NCBI GenBank assembly: GCA_964514385.1
Contig: CAZEQJ010000049.1
Coordinates: 1 to 20,934, forward strand
Reading direction: 5' to 3'
DNA: 20,934 nt
Origin: CAZEQJ01 sp964514385
GTDB lineage: Bacteria; Bacteroidota; Bacteroidia; Cytophagales; Cyclobacteriaceae
The notes beneath the pieces were generated by a model. It saw nothing but the letters and a program-made list of their open reading frames with translations. It ran no database searches and was not told the DNA's origin. The translations under genes were made by a program, and so were the position numbers. Of the stretch, positions 8,187 through 16,330 are shown piece by piece (the stretch's first letter is position 1; each line of letters starts with the position of its first letter).

Positions 8187-8218
8187 TTACGTAACTTTAT
8201 GTACGAAAAGTTACGTAA
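8187..8218. repeat. Perfect 12-bp inverted repeat at the end of the five-gene operon
   Basis: TTACGTAACTTT (8187-8198) and AAAGTTACGTAA (8207-8218) form a perfect inverted repeat with an 8-base loop. It lies 13 bases beyond the stop codon of the minus-strand gene at 8232-9014, so it may be a 3'-end hairpin of that operon. It has no U-tract in either direction, so it is not a standard terminator. Each arm also contains the palindrome TTACGTAA, so a protein-binding site is an alternative. Confidence 0.55.
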
Positions 8219-8231
8219 CATTTGCCATCTC

Positions 8232-9014
8232 TTAATGTCCGAATTTAGAAAGCATCGTCTCGATCACCTCTATTACGATCAATATTATTATGACCCATTC
8301 CAGGCGGCTGCTCTCTCGGTGATTATTGTAATTTACAAATACATCCAGGTTAGTTTCTACAGTGCCCAGCGTCGTCTCGATCACCCGATACCGCGATCCG
8401 AGCTCTAGATGTGACGAAAAACTACGATTCAGCTCGTCAATATACTCATCCTCCCATGTGATATCCGGGCTGTCGAGGATATACAGGTTGTCGTGAATCT
8501 GGTTTTTGATATCAAGACTTTCGCCCAGCAGCCTGAGCGCACGCTTTTGTTTCAAAATGACGCGCCCCCTCGTTTGCATGACCCGGGTATATTTTTTTAC
8601 CTCCTCCAGCAGCTCCTGACTTCTGGTATTAAAATAATCCAATGCAACCGACTGGGCCAGGTTGAGCATGATCATCTTGTTTACCGCATCATTGAACCTC
8701 CCGATATAAATTTTGTCAAACGAAACCCCGATATCTTCATTTTCATCAAGCTCCACAACAAAATGATCATGCAGCGTAGCTGTGGTGAGGGGCTGCTCAA
8801 CATATTTCCCCATGGCACCAATGATTCTTCGCCGTTCAGCATCATCAATATTACACATGATCACTGCACCATAGGAAAAGACATACAGGTATTTATTGGA
8901 GCCATACAGATAGTATACCTGGTCTTTAGACACTGAAATTATATCATTAGAATACGCCTCCCTGTACGCCTCCACGTTGATGATTTCCGCAAGATAATAG
9001 GCATGATAATCCAT
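8232..9014 (-). CDS. RMD1/DUF155-family membrane-anchored protein
   Basis: 260 residues. The family hallmarks are in order: YVFSYGAVIMCN near the N-terminus, then the conserved segment ILDSPDITWEDEYIDEL, SRYRVIETTLGTVETNLDVF, and near the C-terminus RLEWVIIILIVIEVIETML, which is also the single membrane anchor. In yeast the related RMD1/RMD8 and Sif2-type proteins are poorly defined; the bacterial role is not known. The start was set at 9014, not the in-frame ATG at 9032, because AAAGGAGG lies 6 bases before 9014. That is an unusually strong Shine-Dalgarno site for this phylum. It is the last gene of the minus-strand operon, 54 bases after the amidohydrolase-like gene, so its membership is likely but looser than that of the other four. 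Confidence 0.85.
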   Translation of the reverse strand: MDYHAYYLAEIINVEAYREAYSNDIISVSKDQVYYLYGSNKYLYVFSYGAVIMCNIDDAERRRIIGAMGKYVEQPLTTATLHDHFVVELDENEDIGVSFDKIYIGRFNDAVNKMIMLNLAQSVALDYFNTRSQELLEEVKKYTRVMQTRGRVILKQKRALRLLGESLDIKNQIHDNLYILDSPDITWEDEYIDELNRSFSSHLELGSRYRVIETTLGTVETNLDVFVNYNNHRESSRLEWVIIILIVIEVIETMLSKFGH

Positions 9015-9068
9015 TGACCCTCCTTTTTTCATTGTGCGAAAGGTTTATTTGGTAGGTTATTCTTCATA

Positions 9069-9800
9069 TCACTCCACTGCACGCGTAGTATCAGCACTGA
9101 ATCGAAAGGAGTCCGTGGTTTCCCTGATGGCCAACGCCAGCGCTTGCTTAATCTTGCTGAATTCCGGAGTATCAGCCCATTTCTGATTTACTTCCAGCTC
9201 AATGCCTATATAATGCTGTTCGCTGTACAAGGACCGGAGATAGGTTGTAAAACCATCATCCGTGCCGCGATAAGGCACATTTTTCATTACCGTCCTTCGG
9301 GGCAGCAGTTCCTGTATTCTTGATACCAGCTTTGTGGAGATGGCATTTTCCAGCGAGCGGCTTTCATCAAACAATACTCCGATGTCTACAAGCCTCTCCT
9401 GACTATGCCAGAAGGGTGTAAAGGTATGAATGGAAAACTGGCATACAGGCTGCCGCTTCTGGTGGCTGTGTATATACTGCTCCACCTTTTTGCGATAAGG
9501 CGTATAGTATGTATCTACGAGGTACTGGCGCACCGACGAGCTCAGTTTACTGCTGAATTCTGAATATAATTCACGGTTGTGCAAACTGCGGTTGGTATCT
9601 ACCAGCAGTCGTGTTATCTGAGTCTCAAAAAGACGTGCCCTGACCTCATCAGATAAATAACACGCCAGCTCCATTGCCCCGATATCATACGCCTTATGGG
9701 TCTTCAGGATCTCCTTGTTCAATTGAAATAAATATTCGTAAGCTTTCGGAACCTGGTTCCCTGCATGCTCACATGTTATAACAATATGGAATGGTCGCAT
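9069..9800 (-). CDS. N-formylglutamate amidohydrolase-like (FGase family) enzyme
   Basis: 243 residues. Motifs typical of the FGase family are present: TCEHAGNQVP (residues 9-18), the DIGA segment (Asp39), TRLLVDTNRSLHNR (63-76), SIHTFTP (123-129) and ELEVNQ (201-206). The family cleaves amide bonds in acylated glutamate or related compounds, probably with a metal held by Glu/His residues. In histidine degradation it forms glutamate, but no hut genes are nearby. Its start overlaps the end of the GCS2-type ligase gene by 25 bases, so the two are translationally coupled. In this context it more likely hydrolyses an amide made by the neighbouring ligases (inference). Confidence 0.85.
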   Translation of the reverse strand: MRPFHIVITCEHAGNQVPKAYEYLFQLNKEILKTHKAYDIGAMELACYLSDEVRARLFETQITRLLVDTNRSLHNRELYSEFSSKLSSSVRQYLVDTYYTPYRKKVEQYIHSHQKRQPVCQFSIHTFTPFWHSQERLVDIGVLFDESRSLENAISTKLVSRIQELLPRRTVMKNVPYRGTDDGFTTYLRSLYSEQHYIGIELEVNQKWADTPEFSKIKQALALAIRETTDSFRFSADTTRAVE

Positions 9801-11023
9801 GGGACAAACATTTTATTTTCTTCAAGATTTTCGCACAACTCCTGGTATATCAGCTTCAGGTTTATGCCTGTATACAGCCCGTTCACCGCCTGTTGTATTC
9901 GTCTGGATAATGTGCCTTTCTCCAGTATCACCTTAAGGTATGGGATCAACATATCCGGCATGCCACCCGCCCGTGCGGCGATATGTTTCCAGAGGTCAAT
10001 GGCCTTGATGGATGTGTCTTCAACACCAAAAAGCTTCAGGTATTTTGTGTTTTTTATGGTGGTTTCGCTGCTGTTGCGTATGGTATCCAGAAATATCTGG
10101 TAGAGATCATGTGTATCCATCTCCTGCTGCTGCTGATAGGTAGCCATTTTCTGGTTCACCAGCTGCTTCACCGTCTCTATTACAAGTGCTGCTATGGCAA
10201 CATCGGCATAGGGACATTCCTGCAAGTCAATCAGACGGATTTCCAGGGAGCCGCGATCAAACCGGGCGATAGCTCCGCGTGAGTTAAGCCATACCGGATT
10301 AAGGAGCTGGTCTGCATTATAGGCGCTGACCTCTTCTGCAATTTTGGCATAGATTAGTTTTAGATACTGATGTCGCGAGTTGACCCTTTCAGGAATGACT
10401 TTGCCTGTGATGCTGGGTATTTTCTGTTGATTGAGCCTGTAATAGTCCAGTCTTTTATCATCCTTTCCGCTAAAGTTCCCGTCAAGAATGGGCGAGCTGG
10501 CTGCCAGAGCCGGTAAAATGGGCAGTAGTACCCGTACCGCAGCATGCAGGACAGCAAACTCTTCATTGTCATAAAATGGGAGATTGATATGCATACTTTG
10601 AAGATTGGACCACCCGTGCCCCTTACAGTCAAAAATTTCATTGTAACGCTGGTAAATGTCGGATGCACCATGCGGCCAGAGAAATGTATGCTTCAGGGGG
10701 TCCATCCAGGGATGTGCTGCCGTCGGCATCAGCCTGGCATTGAAATGCCGGCCCAGAAGCTCGTTGATCATTTCAATGTTTTTATGAAAAGCACGGGCCT
10801 GTGACATCAGATCGGCTGTGGGCACGGTGCTTTTCAACTCAATCACATGCAGCACAAGCTCATTGGACCATGTGATATCACCATTTTCAAAATCCTCACT
10901 TATGGTACCATTTGCAAGCTCCAGCAGCTTATCCGCCACAGGCAAAACCTGTAGCGATTGCCTGTCGACAATCATATATTCGAGTTCAATCCCGTATCCC
11001 TGAAAGAGATGTAACCTGTTCAT
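9776..11023 (-). CDS. GCS2-type carboxylate-amine ligase (glutamate-cysteine-ligase fold)
   Basis: 415 residues of the GCS2/YbdK-like family, which uses ATP to join a carboxylate to an amine. Recognisable features are GIELEYMIVD (11-20), an early acidic metal-binding strand, ELKSTVPTA (62-70), NLQSMHINLPF (140-150) as the substrate/ATP pocket, and RFDRGSLEIRLIDLQECP (254-271). True glutamate-cysteine ligase is the best-studied relative, but members of this subgroup often have other or unknown substrates. The gene begins 4 bases after the ATP-grasp gene ends and overlaps the next gene by 25 bases. The tight packing with a second, unrelated amide-forming ligase argues for a joint product rather than glutathione synthesis. 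Confidence 0.88.
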   Translation of the reverse strand: MNRLHLFQGYGIELEYMIVDRQSLQVLPVADKLLELANGTISEDFENGDITWSNELVLHVIELKSTVPTADLMSQARAFHKNIEMINELLGRHFNARLMPTAAHPWMDPLKHTFLWPHGASDIYQRYNEIFDCKGHGWSNLQSMHINLPFYDNEEFAVLHAAVRVLLPILPALAASSPILDGNFSGKDDKRLDYYRLNQQKIPSITGKVIPERVNSRHQYLKLIYAKIAEEVSAYNADQLLNPVWLNSRGAIARFDRGSLEIRLIDLQECPYADVAIAALVIETVKQLVNQKMATYQQQQEMDTHDLYQIFLDTIRNSSETTIKNTKYLKLFGVEDTSIKAIDLWKHIAARAGGMPDMLIPYLKVILEKGTLSRRIQQAVNGLYTGINLKLIYQELCENLEENKMFVPCDHSILL

Positions 11024-11027
11024 TTTT

Positions 11028-12479
11028 TTAATACATTAATACCTTGCGCAGGAGGTGTGCGATCACCTCTTCATATAATTTATTTCCGAGGGCGTCATCT
11101 TCCACACCCGCATCAATATTGGGGTTGTCATTAATTTCGATGATATAATAGCGCCCTTTGCTTTCTTTTACATCTACCCCATACAGTCCGTCGCCAATCA
11201 GGCGGGTAGCCTTCAATACCAGGTTGACAAGTTTTTGAGGTGCATCTTCGAGGAGTACCGAGGCGCTTTCACCCATCCTGTCCTTGTCTGAATCCGACCT
11301 CCAGTCGATGATCTGCCAGTGGTTTTTTGCCATGAAATACTTGCATATATAGAGGACCTTGCCACCGAGCACACCTACACGCCAGTCAAACTCTGTAGGC
11401 ATAAACTCCTGTGCGATCACCAGATCCGACTTCTGAAAATATTTTTTAAGCCATTCTTTCAGCTCTTCATGATTGGTCACCTTCTGCACACCGGTGGAAA
11501 AAGCTCCATCAGGTAGCTTGAGTACAAATGGAAAATCGAGATCGACACGGTTATTACGCTGTCCTTTCTGCAAAATCACAGATTTAGGAGTGGGGATATT
11601 GTTTGCATCCAGCAACTCCTTCAGGTAGACCTTATTGGTACATTTCAGGATTGAATTAGGGTCATCTATCACGGCCAGTCCCTCATACTCAGCCTTGCGA
11701 GCAAAACGAAAAGTATGATGATTGACGTTGGTCGTTTCACGGATAAACAACGCATCAAACTGCGAAACCCGTCCAAAATCACTTCTTGTGATCAGTTCTG
11801 TATTGAAACCGGCCCTTTCTGCTGCCTTGATGAATTTCTGAATCGCCTTCGGATCAGATGGCGGATTTGGCTCTTCTGGGTTTATCAGGATGGCCAGGTC
11901 ATATTTTTTACGGCTGTAATTTTTATATACCAGCTTTTTTCCGCCAAGAAATAGTTTCACAGCATTTGACAGATTGTCAATCTCCGCCGTGTCAAGATCT
12001 TTAATATTCACCGGTTTAAGCGACACCAGCTGCCACTTCTCCTTTTTCATGAACGTGGCCTTCTGTACCGGCAACTGATAAAGGTTAAACAATAGCTTTC
12101 CTATCCGTGAAAATCCCGGATTTTTACACATGCCGAAGTAAATGTTCAACTCAAGTCGGTTGTCCTGTACATGTTTGTCCAGTATCTCTTCAATAATAAT
12201 GTTGAAGTCCTGCGCATCATCTCGGGGCAGGCTGGGCAGCTTAAAATCCATCAGGGTAGATACCGTCGGTACTACCTTGTGATTTCGGGCTTCCGCCAAC
12301 AATGAGATATAATAGCCCTCACTTTGATAGTGAATGCTTTTACACAGGTTGATTACCTTCACTTTTTTCTGTTCGGCATACACCTGATTGCTGATATAAT
12401 CTGATGGTGATATCACCGATACATCCTGGATGTCAATATCCCATTTGCCCGGGTGATCTGCGACGATGATCCTATGCAT
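11028..12479 (-). CDS. RimK-like ATP-grasp ligase with N-terminal RLAN-type domain
   Basis: 483 residues, about 180 longer than RimK. Residues 1-150 form an additional N-terminal region (with YYISLLAEARNHKVVPTVSTL) matching the RimK-like ATP-grasp N-terminal domain. The ATP-grasp part (about 190-480) shows Lys321 in FVLKLPDGAFSTGV, the metal-binding/nucleotide segment QEFMPTEFDWRVGVLGGKVL, and YGVDVKESKGRYYIIEINDN with Glu448 and Asn450. Such enzymes activate a carboxylate as acyl-phosphate and join it to an amine, for example adding glutamate to a protein or small molecule. The start codon lies inside the end of the peptidase gene (8-base overlap), and GCS2 follows after 4 bases. Target and amino acid are not predictable from the sequence. 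Confidence 0.88.
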   Translation of the reverse strand: MHRIIVADHPGKWDIDIQDVSVISPSDYISNQVYAEQKKVKVINLCKSIHYQSEGYYISLLAEARNHKVVPTVSTLMDFKLPSLPRDDAQDFNIIIEEILDKHVQDNRLELNIYFGMCKNPGFSRIGKLLFNLYQLPVQKATFMKKEKWQLVSLKPVNIKDLDTAEIDNLSNAVKLFLGGKKLVYKNYSRKKYDLAILINPEEPNPPSDPKAIQKFIKAAERAGFNTELITRSDFGRVSQFDALFIRETTNVNHHTFRFARKAEYEGLAVIDDPNSILKCTNKVYLKELLDANNIPTPKSVILQKGQRNNRVDLDFPFVLKLPDGAFSTGVQKVTNHEELKEWLKKYFQKSDLVIAQEFMPTEFDWRVGVLGGKVLYICKYFMAKNHWQIIDWRSDSDKDRMGESASVLLEDAPQKLVNLVLKATRLIGDGLYGVDVKESKGRYYIIEINDNPNIDAGVEDDALGNKLYEEVIAHLLRKVLMY

Positions 12480-13176
12480 GTTGTTTAGGTTTAATTACCA
12501 GTAGGTTAGCGTCATACGTTACGATGCCCAGCAAAATAGAATTGATAAGAGGTTGAATATCTACTTTGTAGTATAGGGACGCACTCGGGTTGTGCACATA
12601 GGGGTCAGCTATCATGACCTTCCTGTCCTCTTCATCATAATTGCTAAGCACGACAAAATGGCCTACGGGCTCTCCCTTTGTATCGTGAGGTACATTATAG
12701 GCCGAAATTTCACGCGCTGTCTTATACAGATAAGTAGCACTGAGACCGGTAAGTATTGGCGTTTCGGCCAGCAGTATATTTTGTAATAATGCCGGACGCA
12801 ACTCCTGAAATAAAATACGACCGCCTCCATGTAGGAACATAAGGTATTCTTTGGTAGCCTGCTTCAGTTTTTTCGAGGGTTTGACCATTCGTTGCTCGGT
12901 CAGTTTTAATGCAAGATCTACCGGAGCAGTAAACCATGTGGGGTCGAAAACCTGTAAATTATAGGTATAAATGGTGACGTTATAACCCCGTTCAAGAGCA
13001 TGATTGCCCAGCATCACGGCAAGTGTGCCGCCGCCGCTTACCTGTGCGATATCACTGATGAGATCATTCAGGTTTATCTCATCATTATAATAATCGTATA
13101 TCGCCTTCAGGCATGTTGGGCCGCAGCTTACATCATTTGGCTGAGGCAAAATCGATACTTTGCGTATACTCTGCAT
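12472..13176 (-). CDS. C39-like (papain-fold) cysteine peptidase
   Basis: 234 residues. The peptidase C39-like signature is PNDVSCGPTCLKAIYDYY, with probable catalytic Cys18 and oxyanion Gln12, His173 in VGHFVVLSNYD and Asp191 in VMIADPYVHNP. No transmembrane or ABC exporter domains are attached and there is no signal peptide, so it should act in the cytoplasm. It is unlike the usual C39 bacteriocin-leader peptidase of a secretion ABC transporter. It is the first gene of the five-gene minus-strand operon and overlaps the ATP-grasp gene by 8 bases. The overlap suggests that it trims or deconjugates a peptide or protein that the ligases modify (inference). A cysteine transferase role, using the same fold, cannot be excluded. 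Confidence 0.85.
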   Translation of the reverse strand: MQSIRKVSILPQPNDVSCGPTCLKAIYDYYNDEINLNDLISDIAQVSGGGTLAVMLGNHALERGYNVTIYTYNLQVFDPTWFTAPVDLALKLTEQRMVKPSKKLKQATKEYLMFLHGGGRILFQELRPALLQNILLAETPILTGLSATYLYKTAREISAYNVPHDTKGEPVGHFVVLSNYDEEDRKVMIADPYVHNPSASLYYKVDIQPLINSILLGIVTYDANLLVIKPKQHA

Positions 13177-13231
13177 TGTACTATTGATTAATATTGACTG
13201 TTAGACGGATGGCACCATAAAAGTCACCTGA

Positions 13232-13795
13232 ATGAATCAAAAAAATATTTCCGATCAACAGCTCATTGCCGAGCTTATAGCTGGTAACAATACCTATTTT
13301 GGTATTTTTTCTGAGCGATATCGTGGATTCATTCTCACTAAATGCCATCAGTTTGTGAAAAGTGAAGATGAAGCCGAGGACCTCTGTCAGGAGGTGATGA
13401 TCAAGGTTTTTCTGCAGATCAGGACCTTCCGGCAGGAAGCCCGATTCAATACGTGGTTGTATACTGTAATTTACAATACCTGCGTTGATCACCTACGCAA
13501 ATCAAAACAGAATGTAAATAAAATTCTCTCTGCCAACCTGCATCAGCATATGGAAGAAATCGTTGATTTTGACGAAAAACCGACAAAAGAGGTCTCCATG
13601 GAAATGCTGGAAGAACTGCTGAATCAGATGACACCCGAAGGAAGGCTCATACTTCTTTTAAAATACAAGGAAAACAGATCGCTAAAGGAAATTATGTCCA
13701 CGCTTGGTATTTCTGAAAGTGCTGCTAAAATGCGCCTTTTGCGGGCAAAAACCATTCTGTCTCATTTACTGGATCATTATGATCATCCATCCTGA
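13232..13795 (+). CDS. ECF-type RNA polymerase sigma factor
   Basis: 187 residues. Sigma region 2 runs about 22-90, with DEAEDLCQEVMIKVF (46-60) and ARFNTWLYTVIYNTCVDHLRK (from 70) for promoter melting and core binding. Region 4 runs about 130-180, with a helix-turn-helix in KENRSLKEIMSTLGISESAAKMRL. The length is typical for an ECF sigma. No anti-sigma gene follows. Instead, the DUF1800 gene begins about 50 bases later in the same direction and may be co-transcribed with it. The 55-base divergent gap to the peptidase gene is short, so the two promoters must share it. Confidence 0.93.
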   Translation: MNQKNISDQQLIAELIAGNNTYFGIFSERYRGFILTKCHQFVKSEDEAEDLCQEVMIKVFLQIRTFRQEARFNTWLYTVIYNTCVDHLRKSKQNVNKILSANLHQHMEEIVDFDEKPTKEVSMEMLEELLNQMTPEGRLILLLKYKENRSLKEIMSTLGISESAAKMRLLRAKTILSHLLDHYDHPS

Positions 13796-13844
13796 TTTTT
13801 TTATACCCTGAGTAAACCTTTGCCTGTAGATCTGCATCTAAGTG

Positions 13845-15161
13845 ATGATGAAGCTCAATCAAAAACAGGTACAACACCTTTTTCTGCGTGCAGGCTTTGG
13901 TGAATCCTTTGCCATAGTAGATCAGAGTATCGGCCTTTCTCCCGGCGATATTCTGGAGAGTGAAATGTATAGCTCACTGACGCATGCCATCATCGGGGAT
14001 ATAAAGCAATCATCCGGTACCGATATGTCGGGTGACTCCCGCAAAAACAACCAGATCTTCATCCGTTCACTCAACGCCGCATGGATGGCTGAAATGGCTA
14101 CTACACCGGCATCCATCAATGAGAAAATGGCGTTTTTCTGGCATAACCATTTTGCGTGTAAGCCCCGCCTCCCCGGACATGCGGAAGAGTATATCCGGAT
14201 ATTGCGGATGCATGCTTTGGACAACTTTGGGGATTTGCTCAGGGCAGTATCCAAATCGGCGGCGATGCTCGTGTATCTCAATAATATACAAAATAAAGCA
14301 TCAGCACCGAATGAGAATTTTGCACGAGAAGTCATGGAGCTTTTCACCCTTGGCCGTGACAACGGTTACACTGAAAAAGACATCCGGGAGGCGGCACGGG
14401 CCTTCACAGGGTGGTCAGTCAATGTAAATGGCGAGTTCATGGTACGCCACCGCCTGCACGATAATGGCATCAAGTCGGTTCTGGGTAATACAGGTAATCT
14501 TACGGGTGATGATGTCATTGACATACTGCTGCAGAATAAACAGACTGCACGCTATCTTAGCCATAAATGGGTACGATACTTTGTAAATCATCAGGGTGAC
14601 CCAAAACTGGAGCAAAGAGTTGCGGATGAGCTTTTTCATTCAAATTATGATATCAAAAGAGCACTCTATGTATTATTTACTTCAGCATCATTTTATGAGC
14701 AGCGGCATATCGGATCAAGAATAAAATCCCCCGTTGAGCTGATTACAGGCATCCAAAGGCAACTAGGTGTACAGATTAAAAATACAAACAGCCTGATATA
14801 TCTGCAAAGATCGCTCGGGCAGACGCTGCTTGACCCACCAAATGTTTCAGGATGGCCTGATGGCAAGGCCTGGGTCGACAGCGCCAGCTTAAACTTCAGG
14901 CTGAAACTGCCTGAAATTATTTTCCGGGCTTCGCTGATTGAAAATATTCCGGAAGCTTTCGATGATGAAGAAATGATGCAGGTGGGCAGGTTGCGCCGGC
15001 TGGAGGCAGATATCGATTTATCGGTGATCAACCAGGCGCTGAAAAAAAATAAGTTGTCAGAATACCTCCTACAGGTTCCGGTAAAATCATCAAACCAGGC
15101 GCTTGCACCGGTAGATCAGGTGTTGTTTTATACTACTAAACCCGAATATCAATTATGTTGA
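13845..15161 (+). CDS. DUF1800 family protein
   Basis: 438 residues with the DUF1800 pattern: NEKMAFFWHNHFACK (about 92-106), SAPNENFAREVMELFTLG (about 153-170), EAARAFTGW, then HKWVRYFVNHQGDP and, in the C-terminal half, LLDPPNVSGWPDG. The function of the family is unknown; members occur next to DUF1501 genes in many Bacteroidota and proteobacteria. The chosen ATG at 13845 is one of three consecutive start-like codons (GTG 13842, ATG 13845, ATG 13848), and the exact one cannot be told. There is no clear signal peptide at the N-terminus. It overlaps the DUF1501 gene by 7 bases (ATGTTGA) and is preceded by an ECF sigma gene. Confidence 0.93.
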   Translation: MMKLNQKQVQHLFLRAGFGESFAIVDQSIGLSPGDILESEMYSSLTHAIIGDIKQSSGTDMSGDSRKNNQIFIRSLNAAWMAEMATTPASINEKMAFFWHNHFACKPRLPGHAEEYIRILRMHALDNFGDLLRAVSKSAAMLVYLNNIQNKASAPNENFAREVMELFTLGRDNGYTEKDIREAARAFTGWSVNVNGEFMVRHRLHDNGIKSVLGNTGNLTGDDVIDILLQNKQTARYLSHKWVRYFVNHQGDPKLEQRVADELFHSNYDIKRALYVLFTSASFYEQRHIGSRIKSPVELITGIQRQLGVQIKNTNSLIYLQRSLGQTLLDPPNVSGWPDGKAWVDSASLNFRLKLPEIIFRASLIENIPEAFDDEEMMQVGRLRRLEADIDLSVINQALKKNKLSEYLLQVPVKSSNQALAPVDQVLFYTTKPEYQLC

Positions 15162-16327
15162 TCAAACGCAGAAATTTTTTAAAATCAGGTGCCGTTATTA
15201 CGGCAGGCACTATGCTGCTGCCCCGCTTTTTAGCTGCTGCCAGACCAGGTGCTATAAACGGTCGCAGACTGATCGTCATTCAGCTTTCCGGTGGCAACGA
15301 CGGACTTAATACTGTCATTCCGTATGCGGATGATACACTTTACAACCTCAGGCCCAATCTGGCCCCGGCCGCAAGCGAGATCATTCCACTTCACGAATAT
15401 GCTGGCTTAAATAAAGGGCTGGAGGCCCTACGGGACCATTATGATAACGGTGATTTCTGCATACTGAATAGTGTGGGATACCCCAACCCTACGCGTTCGC
15501 ATTTCAGGTCTATGGATATATGGCAGTCCGGAAGCAGCTCTCATGAATATTTATCCACGGGCTGGCTGGGGAGGTACCTCGATAGTGAATGTACGGGAAA
15601 TGAAGAAATATACGGCATCGAAATGGGTGATGTCCTCAGCATGGCATTGAAAGGTGAAACCTACAAGGGGCTGCCTGTATCTGATATTCAGCGGTTTTAT
15701 AATGCCACACGGAGCATTCATATAGAAGATGATCATTCCGATCATCCGATGGCGGCTTACTTATACAAAACGTTGGCAGATACCAAATCAAGCGCCGAAT
15801 ACCTGTACGAAAAAAGTCGTCTTTATACCTCACATCAACTATATCCGCAACATGAATTTGGCAGAAAAATGAAGCAAATGGCCGAACTGATCCTGTCAGA
15901 CGTGAGCTCACCGGTTTATTACGCCAGTCTGAGCGGATTTGATACGCATACCCGCCAGAAAAACCGGCAAAGCAGGTTATTGAAAATATATGCAGACAGC
16001 CTCCATTGCTTTATCCAGGACCTGAAGCAACACGACCTGTGGAAGGACACCCTGGTGCTTACATTTTCAGAATTTGGCAGAAGAGTAGCTGAAAATGCCG
16101 GAAAGGGCACTGACCATGGAAAGGCTAACACCGTATTTATTGCCGGGGGTAACCTGAAGCAGCCCGGGATATATAATGGATTACCCGATCTTTCTCAACT
16201 CGATGACGGAGATCTGCCACATGCTATCGACTTCCGTCAGGTATATAGTACGGTTCTGGAAAAATGGCTCGACGCTGACAGTAATTCGATACTGCAGCAT
16301 AACTTCCCATCACTGCATTTTATATAA
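15155..16327 (+). CDS. DUF1501 family protein with Tat-like leader
   Basis: 390 residues. The N-terminus KRRNFLKSGAVITAGTMLLP (residues 4-23) is a twin-arginine-like signal followed by a hydrophobic stretch, so folded export across the membrane is likely. The mature part has the DUF1501 pattern: LIVIQLSGGNDGLNTVIPY, LNSVGYPNPTRSHFRSMDIW, SGFDTHTRQKNRQ and VLTFSEFGRRVAENAGKGTDHG, the last two resembling the alkaline-phosphatase/sulfatase-like metal sites that this family shares. No reaction is known for it. The partner gene is the DUF1800 gene overlapping its start, so the pair probably forms one functional unit in the envelope. It converges with the oxygenase gene, with only 3 bases between the two stops. 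Confidence 0.93.
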   Translation: MLIKRRNFLKSGAVITAGTMLLPRFLAAARPGAINGRRLIVIQLSGGNDGLNTVIPYADDTLYNLRPNLAPAASEIIPLHEYAGLNKGLEALRDHYDNGDFCILNSVGYPNPTRSHFRSMDIWQSGSSSHEYLSTGWLGRYLDSECTGNEEIYGIEMGDVLSMALKGETYKGLPVSDIQRFYNATRSIHIEDDHSDHPMAAYLYKTLADTKSSAEYLYEKSRLYTSHQLYPQHEFGRKMKQMAELILSDVSSPVYYASLSGFDTHTRQKNRQSRLLKIYADSLHCFIQDLKQHDLWKDTLVLTFSEFGRRVAENAGKGTDHGKANTVFIAGGNLKQPGIYNGLPDLSQLDDGDLPHAIDFRQVYSTVLEKWLDADSNSILQHNFPSLHFI

Positions 16328-16330
16328 ATA

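Noticed and set aside
9069..9800. Calling the FGase-like gene hutG of histidine degradation
   Set aside because: No other hut gene is present, and it is embedded in the amidoligase operon.
9776..11023. Calling the GCS2-type ligase glutamate-cysteine ligase (gshA)
   Set aside because: It belongs to the broader carboxylate-amine ligase family, and its neighbours are not glutathione genes.
13796..13844. Promoter for the DUF1800 gene from TAAACCTTTG
   Set aside because: It has four instead of two bases between TA and TTTG, so it does not fit the TAnnTTTG box.
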